DNA from: SSF53 sp036170535
Lineage (GTDB): Bacteria > Spirochaetota > Leptospiria > Leptospirales > Leptonemataceae
Assembly: GCA_036170535.1 (NCBI GenBank)
Contig: JAVHPJ010000066.1
Coordinates: 1-55,836 of the forward strand
Direction of reading: 5' to 3'
Length of the DNA: 55,836 nt
The notes under the pieces are model-generated. The model was given only the letters and a program-made list of their open reading frames with translations, had not been told where the DNA came from and made no database searches. Positions within the stretch are counted from its first letter, which is position 1; the number at the start of each line of letters is the position of its first letter. Position numbers and translations under genes: made by a program. Of this stretch, positions 25,917-34,174 are shown one piece after another.

Positions 25917-27254
25917 ATGACCCGGTTAGATGCAATACGAATTCGCGTCGCGGCGGCGATGCCGCGGCATCGCTTGCAGAGCTGGTTCTCGTCGCTTATC
26001 TTCGGCATTTTTGTAGTCGGCGTCTACTATGCAATTCGCGCGCTGGTGCCGGAGACGCTCGCCTTGTACGATCAGGCCGTGACCTTGTTGTTCATCGTGG
26101 TTTCCGCGCTGATTCTGTTTCCCGCCCGGGAGCGCATCATGGCGCGCGTGCTGCGGCGCGGCGAGTACTTTCGATTTTTTGGAAAAGACTTTCATCATCT
26201 CGACTTTATTGCGCGTCAATTCAGCGTTGAGGATCTGGTGGAGGAAATTTTTCCGACTTTTATGGACTGGCTCGGCGTGCGTCATGCGCGCATGGCGGTG
26301 CTGGACCCGGGCCGACGTTCCTATCGCTTTCACGTATATCGCAACGGCCGCCTGCTTAAAAGTCGCTTTTTGTACGATCGGGTAAACGAGGAGCTGACCC
26401 GCGCTCTGAAATCCCGGCGCGCAACAGTGTATGTTACGGACCCCGCGCTGTCCCCCGCCTTGCGCCAGCGCATGGAGGATCTGGGCGCAATCGCCGTGCA
26501 TCCGTTCTTGTTCAGAATGCGGCTGCTCGGGTTTCTCGTATTACACGAACCGCCGCGCAACAAACACGCCGACCGCGCGTTGGAATTTTTCGGCGACAAA
26601 GCCGGCGTGAGCATACAGAATCACATTTATTCGTACAGGGTCATTGACAGCCGACTCTACGATTTGGAACTTTCGCAGGCGCATAAGGTGCAAAATATTT
26701 TGCATAATGCGGCGCCGCCGCGCATTCCAGGCATCGAAATTCGCCGGCAGCCGCAACTGCGCGATTTCACCAGCGTCATCGAGTTTTTTCAGACGCTTGA
26801 CGGCCGTTGTTTTATTGTGGTCATGTCCAGCGAGCGCTTCACCGGCGCGGCCGGCGTCGTGTTGTACGGCATCGTGGGCCACCTGTATTCTTTTATCCAC
26901 CGCGAAACGAATATTACGTTGCATCGCGTGCTGGCGCATTTAAAGAAACACCTTGCCATGCGCACTGAGGAATACCGCGTGGAGGTATTCGCCGCGGAAA
27001 TTCTGCCGCGCGACTTCACGCTCGTTGCGCTGATCGAAGGCGCAACCTATGCGATTCGCGATGTAGCCAATCCGTCGCGGCCCATCGCCTCGCCGGGCTG
27101 GCGCAATTTTATCGAACTGAAACCCGGCGCTGCAATTCGCATCTATTACCGCGAACGCCCGCTGCTGGATATTCGTCGCGACGGCCCGCCCCCTGAGGAA
27201 ACCGAGGATGCGGCCCGTCATTCGGCCGGCGGCGTTCGGAAGGGCGCGCCATGA
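25917..27254 (+). CDS. Membrane GAF/degenerate SpoIIE-like protein (putative pseudophosphatase)
   Basis: 445 aa. Two N-terminal membrane segments (SLIFGIFVVGVYYAIRAL and AVTLLFIVVSALILFP) precede a GAF-like domain (about 90-245). The C-terminal part (about 255-420) follows the layout of the SpoIIE PP2C domain: HKVQNILHNAAPPRIPGIEI corresponds to the usual start. But the metal-binding GDY and GDVxGHG blocks are replaced by FTSVIEFFQ and MSSERFTGAAGV, and the later SDG and DD motifs are missing. It should therefore not be an active phosphatase. The stop overlaps the ATG of the following active-looking phosphatase (ATGA), so it probably acts with it as a regulatory partner. This domain reading is my inference from alignment by eye. 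Confidence 0.7.
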   Translation: MTRLDAIRIRVAAAMPRHRLQSWFSSLIFGIFVVGVYYAIRALVPETLALYDQAVTLLFIVVSALILFPARERIMARVLRRGEYFRFFGKDFHHLDFIARQFSVEDLVEEIFPTFMDWLGVRHARMAVLDPGRRSYRFHVYRNGRLLKSRFLYDRVNEELTRALKSRRATVYVTDPALSPALRQRMEDLGAIAVHPFLFRMRLLGFLVLHEPPRNKHADRALEFFGDKAGVSIQNHIYSYRVIDSRLYDLELSQAHKVQNILHNAAPPRIPGIEIRRQPQLRDFTSVIEFFQTLDGRCFIVVMSSERFTGAAGVVLYGIVGHLYSFIHRETNITLHRVLAHLKKHLAMRTEEYRVEVFAAEILPRDFTLVALIEGATYAIRDVANPSRPIASPGWRNFIELKPGAAIRIYYRERPLLDIRRDGPPPEETEDAARHSAGGVRKGAP

Positions 27255-29719
27255 GATACACGCGCTGGACCTATGCGGCCTGTCTGGTCGGGCTCGCCGT
27301 CCTGTATCTGGCCTCGTTTGAATCCGGCGGGCACCGATTGCCGCGCTATTACATGCCGGACGGAGATATTATTCCAATCGGTTATGCTGGAGAATCCGCG
27401 CGCTTTCTGGAAATAGCCGGCCAGGATCCCAGCGCCATTCGCGCAATATTCCCGGAACCCGGCGCAGTCATGGTGCGTACCAATCGCGGCGCCGGCCTGA
27501 TGGAACTCACGCCGAACGACCGCATGGAAACGGCGCAACATTTTAAGTTTATTATACTATTCTCGCTCATCTACCTTTTGATGGGCGTTTATTTCCTGCA
27601 GAGCGGCAACGACATCCATCTGTCGGCGCTGTGTTTGTGCCTTGCCGTTTTCAACTACTCGTTGATTATGACGCTTGCCTATCACCGGTTTGAGTATCTC
27701 TGGTTTCTTTCCGGCATTACCCTGCCCGCCTTCCTCTTAAACGCCGGACTGCGCACGACGGGCAAGGAGGTGACCGGCTATTTGCTGGTCGGCGAGTTGA
27801 TACTGGCGGCCTTCCTCGCGCTTGTCGCCTACGTGGGCCGCGACAGCGCGGAGACCCTGCGCAACCTGGAAATTCTCGGCGTTTATTTGTTCTTTACGGC
27901 GCTTTTTGTCACGCTCGCCCTGCAATTGGATAATGCGCTCAAGCGCGCCGACGACCGCATCGAACGCTTCAAGCGTTGGGCTTTATTCGCCGGATTCGTG
28001 GCGGGGCTCACCATCCCGATGATTCTTGTGCAGATGAGCCTGCTCTGGCGCGACCTGGGAATTCCGCTGGATGCATTGATGCTGGCCGGACTGCTTTTTC
28101 CGCCGGCTCTCATTTACAGCACCTATCGACTGCACATTATCCCTTTCCAGTTCGTTCTGACGCGTTCGATTGTCGCCGCGCTGGTGACGATCTTTCTCGT
28201 AGTGATCTACGGACTGGCGCTGCTTCTGCACAGTTTACTTCTGCCGGAGCAGGAAACGCGTTTCCAGTGGATCGTGAATCTGACCTTTATTTTGATACTC
28301 GTATTCTTTCTTGATCCCATGCGCCGGCGCATTCAGAGCTGGGTGGAGCGCAACATACTGCGTCTGGACCCCGCGCTCAGCGAATCCTTAAAACGCATTG
28401 CGGCATTGGTTTCTTCGCACAGTCGCATCCAGCCGACCACACAGGCTTTTTTGAACGAACTGCGCGAAACTCTGGGCCTGGAACGCGCGCTGTTCTTGTT
28501 TTCCACGCCGCCAATTCCCGCGCTGAATCTGCGCAGCGACGTCGCCATGCGCATATCCCCGCACAACGGCGTCTGGCGTTTCCTGGACCCGGACCGACTG
28601 GTCGTCACCAGCTACCTGACGTACGCGGGCGGCGGGCGGGCGGAACTATTCAATTTTCTATATAAACACCGCATTATGCTGGCGCTGGGCGTACTCGGCG
28701 GACGCAGCGGACCTTTTGCAGGCGCCGGCTATTTAACGGAAGAACAGCTTTCGCTGATCGACGCGGAACTCCGCGAAGAGTTTCAGCCCGGCGACAGCGT
28801 TAAGGCGGCCTTGCTCGTCGGCTACCGACGGGACGGCAAGAAGCTCGAACTCAAGGAAATTCGCTATCTGCAGGACGCCGCGCGACTCGCCGGCATGCTG
28901 ATTTACAACTACGCGCTTTTGCTTCAGGAAATCGGCAAGCGCAGGCGCATTCGCAACCTGACGCTGGCGGGACAAATGCAGCGGCAGCACTTCAAACCGG
29001 TCGAGTTTGAGACGACGGACGTGCGCATCGGTCGCTTCAGTCGACCGGCGGTGACCGTCACCGGCGACTACCTGGACATGTTCCCCCTGCCCGGCCGGCG
29101 CCTCGCGGTGTTTGTGGGCGACGTAACCGGACACGGACTGGGCACCGGGTATCTGGTCTCAAGCATTCAGTCAATCGTCAGGTCGCACCTGGAAGCGGGC
29201 GCAAGCCTGGTCGAAACCATTCAGACGCTTAACTTGTTTTTGATGGAACGCTACCAGGGCAACGAATTCATTACGCTCTTCGCCTGCATTCTGAAGCTCG
29301 ACAGCGGCGACATGGAATACATCAATGCGGCTCATCCGGCGCCGGTGTTGATGCGCGCCAGCGGCGAAGAGCAATTGCTGAAGAGTAATCAACGCCTGGT
29401 CGGCATTCTGCCCACGCCATATTTTTCGAATTGGCTGCGACTGGACGCGGGCGATCGACTGCACGTGTATTCCGACGGTGTAACGGAAACTTTTAACCTG
29501 AAAGACGAGGCCTACGGCGAGGCGCGCCTGCTGCGCTTGTTACAGGGCACGCGCGAGATGCCCGTCCAGGAGATCGCGAATCTTCTGGAACTGGGCCTGC
29601 GCGAATTTCGCGGCTCGGACGTGCAAACCGACGACACGACCTTTATTACGCTCGAATACGCCGGACGGCCGGGCCCCGTGCGCGGCATAATGAATCTGCT
29701 GGGCATCGAAGGGCGTTAA
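27251..29719 (+). CDS. 7TM-type sensor with C-terminal SpoIIE/RsbU PP2C phosphatase
   Basis: 822 aa. A signal-anchor start and a short extracytoplasmic region (to about 95) lead to a run of seven or eight membrane helices (about 98-370), then a GAF-like segment (about 380-570). The PP2C domain spans about 580-800: LAGQMQRQHFKPVEFE at its entry, metal aspartates in VTGDYLDMFPL (about 605), VFVGDVTGHGLGTGYL (about 622), YSDGVTETF (about 741) and TDDTTFITL (about 794). All catalytic acids are present. It should dephosphorylate a serine/threonine-phosphorylated anti-anti-sigma-like protein; no such partner lies nearby. It overlaps the degenerate homologue upstream by 4 nt and is followed after 50 bases by a LytTR regulator, suggesting one signalling operon. 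Confidence 0.9.
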   Translation: MRYTRWTYAACLVGLAVLYLASFESGGHRLPRYYMPDGDIIPIGYAGESARFLEIAGQDPSAIRAIFPEPGAVMVRTNRGAGLMELTPNDRMETAQHFKFIILFSLIYLLMGVYFLQSGNDIHLSALCLCLAVFNYSLIMTLAYHRFEYLWFLSGITLPAFLLNAGLRTTGKEVTGYLLVGELILAAFLALVAYVGRDSAETLRNLEILGVYLFFTALFVTLALQLDNALKRADDRIERFKRWALFAGFVAGLTIPMILVQMSLLWRDLGIPLDALMLAGLLFPPALIYSTYRLHIIPFQFVLTRSIVAALVTIFLVVIYGLALLLHSLLLPEQETRFQWIVNLTFILILVFFLDPMRRRIQSWVERNILRLDPALSESLKRIAALVSSHSRIQPTTQAFLNELRETLGLERALFLFSTPPIPALNLRSDVAMRISPHNGVWRFLDPDRLVVTSYLTYAGGGRAELFNFLYKHRIMLALGVLGGRSGPFAGAGYLTEEQLSLIDAELREEFQPGDSVKAALLVGYRRDGKKLELKEIRYLQDAARLAGMLIYNYALLLQEIGKRRRIRNLTLAGQMQRQHFKPVEFETTDVRIGRFSRPAVTVTGDYLDMFPLPGRRLAVFVGDVTGHGLGTGYLVSSIQSIVRSHLEAGASLVETIQTLNLFLMERYQGNEFITLFACILKLDSGDMEYINAAHPAPVLMRASGEEQLLKSNQRLVGILPTPYFSNWLRLDAGDRLHVYSDGVTETFNLKDEAYGEARLLRLLQGTREMPVQEIANLLELGLREFRGSDVQTDDTTFITLEYAGRPGPVRGIMNLLGIEGR

Positions 29720-29769
29720 ACGCCAGGCACAACAACCCGGCTTGACAAACATTCCACGACGGGAACATC

Positions 29770-30498
29770 TTGAACCCGGTGATACGCATCGTCATAGCGG
29801 AAGACGATCGGTTGATGGCGCGCAGCCTGGCCGTCCTGTGCCAGAAAGCTTTTGGCGAAGCCGCGCTTTCGATCAAGACATTTGATACGCTGACTCCGGC
29901 GCTTTATTATATTCGCGAAAATCCAATTGATCTGCTGCTCCTGGATATCAGCCTGAAAGGCGAATCGGGCTTTGAGATTCTCAAATTTCCGGAAAAAGAG
30001 TCCTTCTATACGATTGTCATCTCGTCCGCAGCGGAGAACGCCGTAAATGCGTTCGAGTACGGGGTGCTCGACTTTATCCCCAAGCCGTTTACGGAAGAGC
30101 GCTTCCTCGCGGCGATCGCGCGCATGCAACGCAGCGGGCAAACGGGAGCGGCTTATAAAAATTGCCTTTCGCTCAAGCGAGACGGCGCAATCGATCTGGT
30201 GCGCTACCAAGACATCCTGTATCTGCAGGCAGTGGGAAATTTTACGGACATCGTTTTGCGCGACGGCCGCACCGAACGGGTCCGCCGCACCATGGATTCG
30301 ATGCAACACGAGCTGAACTCCGACTTTTTCCGCTCGCATCGCAGCTATATTGTAAACCTGGCCGCGATCAGCCGGATTGTGCGCGGCGCGAATAACACCT
30401 ACCGCGTCATCCTGGAAAACGACGAGGAAGCGCCAGTCTCGCGCACGCGCTACAACATGTTGCGCAATCTCTTTGGCGATTCCAGTCCGGAAAACTGA
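29770..30498 (+). CDS. LytTR-family response regulator
   Basis: 242 aa from a TTG start at 29770 (GGGA a few bases upstream), needed to include the first beta strand IRIVIAEDD. Receiver domain 5-125: acidic pocket E11-D12-D13, phosphorylation site D59 in LLLLDISLKGESG, and conserved lysine in LDFIPKPF. The LytTR DNA-binding domain spans about 140-237 (VRYQDILYLQAVGNFTDIVL, FFRSHRSYIVNLAAI). No histidine kinase is adjacent; the neighbours upstream are the PP2C-type proteins. It ends 17 bases from the convergent 209-aa membrane protein gene with no clear terminator between. Confidence 0.93.
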   Translation: MNPVIRIVIAEDDRLMARSLAVLCQKAFGEAALSIKTFDTLTPALYYIRENPIDLLLLDISLKGESGFEILKFPEKESFYTIVISSAAENAVNAFEYGVLDFIPKPFTEERFLAAIARMQRSGQTGAAYKNCLSLKRDGAIDLVRYQDILYLQAVGNFTDIVLRDGRTERVRRTMDSMQHELNSDFFRSHRSYIVNLAAISRIVRGANNTYRVILENDEEAPVSRTRYNMLRNLFGDSSPEN

Positions 30499-30515
30499 AA
30501 GGCGCTTAACCCGGA

Positions 30516-31145
30516 TTAACGTTGCGCCTGCCAGACCGCGCGTTTTTCATCCTGTTCCAGCTTGCGTTGTATCGCCAGCTCCCGATCGCGCGGCAATTGC
30601 TTGAGCCGGGCCCGGTGCATCTGCACGCCCAGTTCGAGCAGTCCGCGATCGCGCGGCGGCAAACGATCGCCATATTTGTTTAAGATATGCGCAAGCAATT
30701 GCAGCTGATCCTCCGAAAGCCGCTGGCGATACTCGATATAGCGGTCAATCTCCGCTTCGCTCGCCTCGCCGGACAGGGTGCGCCCGTAAACCTGATTCCA
30801 CTCCGCCTGTTCTTTTGCCCGGGCGGCTTCGACCTCGGGATCGTCCGTCGGCGCAAACAGTCGCCAGTACGAGTTGTCCGGCAAGGCGAGCTTCACATCG
30901 GCGAGGTCCACCGGGAAGGCCTCGCCCGGGCGCGCTTCGTCTCCGGCGCCGCCTTCCGCCATATCCGTGGAATCTGGATCGCCCCAGGGAGTGGAAAATC
31001 CGTCGAAGGGCGCCGACGGCTGGCCCGCGCCCGCACTGCCGCCCGCATCGTCCGACGAAGTCGTCTGTAGTACTACGAGCAGCGCGAGGAGCGCAAGTGC
31101 GAGGCCCGCTCCAATCGCAAGGAACACGCGTTTCTTTTTTTGCAT
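30516..31145 (-). CDS. Uncharacterised membrane-anchored protein
   Basis: 209 aa. One N-terminal membrane helix (residues 7-27, FLAIGAGLALALLALLVVLQ) is followed by a Gly/Ser/Asp-rich linker to about 75. The C-terminal half is charged and helical (RLSEDQLQLLAHILNKYGDR, QMHRARLKQLPRDRELAIQR), probably coiled and exposed outside the inner membrane. No family recognised. Its upstream region carries two 14-bp direct repeats exactly 21 bp apart (31183-31217), a possible regulator site. Confidence 0.75.
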   Translation of the reverse strand: MQKKKRVFLAIGAGLALALLALLVVLQTTSSDDAGGSAGAGQPSAPFDGFSTPWGDPDSTDMAEGGAGDEARPGEAFPVDLADVKLALPDNSYWRLFAPTDDPEVEAARAKEQAEWNQVYGRTLSGEASEAEIDRYIEYRQRLSEDQLQLLAHILNKYGDRLPPRDRGLLELGVQMHRARLKQLPRDRELAIQRKLEQDEKRAVWQAQR

Positions 31146-31182
31146 GGGACGAGTTTGCGCCAGGTCGCGCGTAACCGCAAGC

Positions 31183-31217
31183 GCTCCGGGACGAACTGTC
31201 GCCGCTCCGGGATGAAC
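31183..31217. repeat. Two 14-bp direct repeats with 21-bp period upstream of the 209-aa protein gene
   Basis: GCTCCGGGACGAAC (31183-31196) and GCTCCGGGATGAAC (31204-31217) differ at one base and are spaced 21 bp start to start, two helical turns. They lie 38-72 bases upstream of the 209-aa gene start and just past the stop of the DUF4157 gene, so they could be an operator. Confidence 0.5.
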
Positions 31218-31240
31218 GGAACGACCGGCGCCGGCCTACC

Positions 31241-33973
31241 CTACCAGGGCTGCTCGATACTGTAGTGACTGTTGTGCAGGTACACGACTATCGGGTCTCC
31301 GCCCGCCGGCCCCGCCAGCGGCTGCGCAATCAGCGGAAGCTGGTACTGCCGATGAATTTCGATGTTGCGGCCAAGGGCGGAAGCGACCATGCGCGGCGCG
31401 AGATCTCCAGCCGGGCCCTGCCAGTTGCCGTTGCGCTGCAGCGTATTAATCAATACGCCAAAATCAACTCCGTGTCCGTGGGCGTAATCGACAACCGCGC
31501 CAAGATGATCGGGACTCATAGCCCATTCGACCACGATTGCTCGCAGGCCGCGGGCGGCGTCCAGGGAATCGCCAAACCCGCGGGCCTGATTGACCGCGTG
31601 GTACAGACAGTTGCCATCCAGGGGAGTGCCGCCCATGGAAAACTTGAGGAAGGATAACAGACGGAAGAACTGATCACGCGGGTTGGATAGCGATGCCGAA
31701 AATCCGGCGAAGCCTTTTTCGCTCGGCTGGAGCCCGACCGACAGTCCTTCAAACGGACCCGAAAACGGAGTGGAAATCGCCGAACTCATCAGGTTGCTCT
31801 TGTTTTTTCCGAACAGGTCGAGATCTTTTTTTAAGAGCCCCCGCGGATCGTCGACCGGGGGAATCTCTTCTTCAAAATCCTCATACGGCGCCGATTCCAG
31901 TGGCCGCAGCGGCTCCCGGCGTTCGAATGAAAAATCCCGAAAGCTGTCACGGAAGGATGCAAACCTCGCCCCGGTTTTCGCTTTTTTGGAATCAAAGAAT
32001 CGGTCCACAACATGGGTGAGCTGGGCATGGCTCTGTAACTTGCCGCCGGAAGTAAGTTTGCCGAGAGCGAGCCGCGAAAGATCCGTTTCAATCTGACCGC
32101 TCATAAAGTCGGTCAGAAAGGCGATGCCGCGCAAGGGATGACGCCCGGTCTGCGCCGCGATTTTTAACTGTTCGAGAATTTCCTCTTTGCCCGGAGGCGA
32201 TAGATCTTCGGACGGCGATTCAAAAAAACTGCTTTCGAGATCGACGCTTTCGAGGTCAATCGGATGTTCTTCCGAGAATTGAAAGCGGTAGGGTTTGATC
32301 CGCGGCGCGTCCTGGGACTGCGCAGCGGATTCATACCGATTCTGATAGTACTGTTCCAGTTCGAACGCCAGGAACCGATTCACGTCTTTACCGAGATTCG
32401 TGAACTCCGCCGCGCCTTCGCCAAAGCGGATGTCCGCCTGCATGAGGATCGGCAAAGCGTCCAGAAACAGATTCGGTTCCGGGGCGTACGGCAGCAGCGG
32501 ATGCACGCGCGAGAGAATCTCGCGACTGCGCATGTCGTCGTCGACTTCCTGCTGGAATTCCATGAAAAACTGCGATTGTTTATCCGGCATTGTCAGAGTA
32601 TCCAGAAAACCCTGTCCCTGTTCATCGCTGAAATCGCGTTCCTCCTCCGGCTTTTGCATTAATTTCTCGAGCCGGGCTTGCGTTTCGCGCGCAAGATCCG
32701 CCTGGGCTCCGGGTCGGTAGCCGCCCGTCATAAGCAGCGGTCGCGAAGCCGGCAGGGTTTCGTCGTCGTCCGCAAGTTGACTCGCGTCGTCGAGCGCCGG
32801 GCCGAAGTCTTCCGCGTTAAAATTCAACTGGTTATCGAAATAGTTGAATATATGTTCGCCGGAGCCCGTCAGCCTCGAGCCCGTATCAAAATCCTGCACG
32901 GACAGATAAGGATGCATTCCCTGGGCGGCAAAGCCCGCGATCAGGTCGCGGTTTTCCTGGCTGTGCATGACGTTGTTGCGCATGACGCCGAACGGGAAGG
33001 CGCCGGTGAACGTCGACCGTACGATGGCGATGGGAACATCAAGTTCTTCAATGATCGCGGCGGCGCGTACGAGCGCTGCGTCCAGTTGGTGCGACCTGTC
33101 CTCGCGGGCGTTCACGCCGAATACAAAGCCGACCCGCGCCGCGAGTCCGCCTTGCAAACCCCGCAGTACGCTCGCGATCACCTGCGGAATTTGCTCAACT
33201 TCCGTGTACGGCAGAATTGCGTTCACGATGTAGGCGATGGGGCGATTTTCTTCAATACTCGTTCCAAGAAAGCCCATATAGTTCGCGCGGTTCAAAACGA
33301 GCGGCTCGTGTTCGGTGAGTTCCTGGAAGGCCCCGTTGACCGGCAGGCGCTGGATCACGCTCCGGACCGCGCCGACCGACTCGCGAGGCAGCGCATCCAA
33401 CAAATCCGCCGCCGACTGTCCGGCCGCAACCCGCGCGGCGACAGCGTCCGCATGGCGCTCGTAAATATCACCCCGGGCGCCCACGCCGCCCGGCGGACTC
33501 AGACCGGCCCGTTGCTGCAACACATGGGCGGCTTCATGGGCCGCTGTGGCCAGGTCGGGCGACTGACCAAAAACAATGTGTTCCCCGCTGGTGTAGGCCG
33601 CCGCGCGCAGATCCGCCGCTGCGCTTGCAGCATGGGCGCCCGTATGCGCCCGGATGCCGGAAAGATCGTGGTCTCCGAACGCGCCCGCGATGGCGTCCAG
33701 AAAGGGCAGAGGGCCCGCCGGTGAGGCGACGCCCCGGGCGGCCGTGGAATGGATCGCTGCAACGGATGACGGCTCCCCTCCGTTCGGCGCGCCCGGGGCG
33801 CTCGGCGACGGGGCGGAACGGCTCTGTACCAGGCGTTGCATCGCCTGGTTGCCCACCCGCATCTGCAAAAACGGAACCTGGGCCGCTCCCTGTGGCGAAG
33901 CGCCCGCCGTCATTGGCGCTCCCGACCGCGTCTGTACAGAATCGGATGCCGGTTTCGTTGAATCGTAAATCAT
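31241..33973 (-). CDS. DUF4157 protein with glycosyltransferase-like middle and C-terminal OTU cysteine protease; putative secreted effector
   Basis: 910 aa. Residues about 88-160 form a DUF4157 domain: DHDLSGIRAHTGAHAASAAA, YTSGEHIVFGQ and the metal site HEAAH (146-150) followed by VLQQRAG. This domain is common on cargo of extracellular contractile injection systems and related toxins. Residues about 243-420 look like a GT-A fold: RPIAYIVNAILPYTEVEQIP, a conserved helix pair, VMRNNVMHSQE and a DxD-like D361-F-D363 in LSVQDFDTGSR. Residues 775-910 match OTU deubiquitinases: LDGNCLYHAV with D786 and C789, ELSE-like NWQGPAGDLAPRMVASALG, and H903 in LHNSHYSIEQPW. Residues 430-770 are unassigned. 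No signal peptide and no injection-system structural genes are nearby, so delivery route is unknown. Domain calls are by motif. Confidence 0.8.
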   Translation of the reverse strand: MIYDSTKPASDSVQTRSGAPMTAGASPQGAAQVPFLQMRVGNQAMQRLVQSRSAPSPSAPGAPNGGEPSSVAAIHSTAARGVASPAGPLPFLDAIAGAFGDHDLSGIRAHTGAHAASAAADLRAAAYTSGEHIVFGQSPDLATAAHEAAHVLQQRAGLSPPGGVGARGDIYERHADAVAARVAAGQSAADLLDALPRESVGAVRSVIQRLPVNGAFQELTEHEPLVLNRANYMGFLGTSIEENRPIAYIVNAILPYTEVEQIPQVIASVLRGLQGGLAARVGFVFGVNAREDRSHQLDAALVRAAAIIEELDVPIAIVRSTFTGAFPFGVMRNNVMHSQENRDLIAGFAAQGMHPYLSVQDFDTGSRLTGSGEHIFNYFDNQLNFNAEDFGPALDDASQLADDDETLPASRPLLMTGGYRPGAQADLARETQARLEKLMQKPEEERDFSDEQGQGFLDTLTMPDKQSQFFMEFQQEVDDDMRSREILSRVHPLLPYAPEPNLFLDALPILMQADIRFGEGAAEFTNLGKDVNRFLAFELEQYYQNRYESAAQSQDAPRIKPYRFQFSEEHPIDLESVDLESSFFESPSEDLSPPGKEEILEQLKIAAQTGRHPLRGIAFLTDFMSGQIETDLSRLALGKLTSGGKLQSHAQLTHVVDRFFDSKKAKTGARFASFRDSFRDFSFERREPLRPLESAPYEDFEEEIPPVDDPRGLLKKDLDLFGKNKSNLMSSAISTPFSGPFEGLSVGLQPSEKGFAGFSASLSNPRDQFFRLLSFLKFSMGGTPLDGNCLYHAVNQARGFGDSLDAARGLRAIVVEWAMSPDHLGAVVDYAHGHGVDFGVLINTLQRNGNWQGPAGDLAPRMVASALGRNIEIHRQYQLPLIAQPLAGPAGGDPIVVYLHNSHYSIEQPW

Positions 33974-34112
33974 TGCGTCGCAACCGCGGACGCGACGCCA
34001 ACGCGCCGGCCTGAATAAATACTCGCCTGAATTAACAATTCTTCTCCGTTCGTCAACGCCTTACAACCGTTCGCCCCGCATCGCTTGCGTCTCCGCGGCC
34101 GGCGGTTTACAA

Positions 34113-34149
34113 CCTCTGCATAGAGGTCGCGGCGCAGCATAAGCGCCGC
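34113..34149 (+). promoter_or_regulatory. Tandem hairpins in the leader of the pectin-acetylesterase gene
   Basis: Two perfect hairpins sit 26-62 bases before the start codon: CCTCT-GCAT-AGAGG (34113-34126) and GCGGCGC-AGCATAA-GCGCCGC (34129-34149). The free GGAGG ribosome site follows at 34164-34168. They may stabilise or regulate the mRNA leader; no known riboswitch is recognised. Confidence 0.4.
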
Positions 34150-34174
34150 TCAGACCAGACTACGGAGGATGTTC

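Noticed and set aside
29739..29760. TTGACA upstream of the LytTR gene as a promoter -35
   Set aside because: No acceptable -10 at 16-18 bases, and the gene is probably in the upstream operon.
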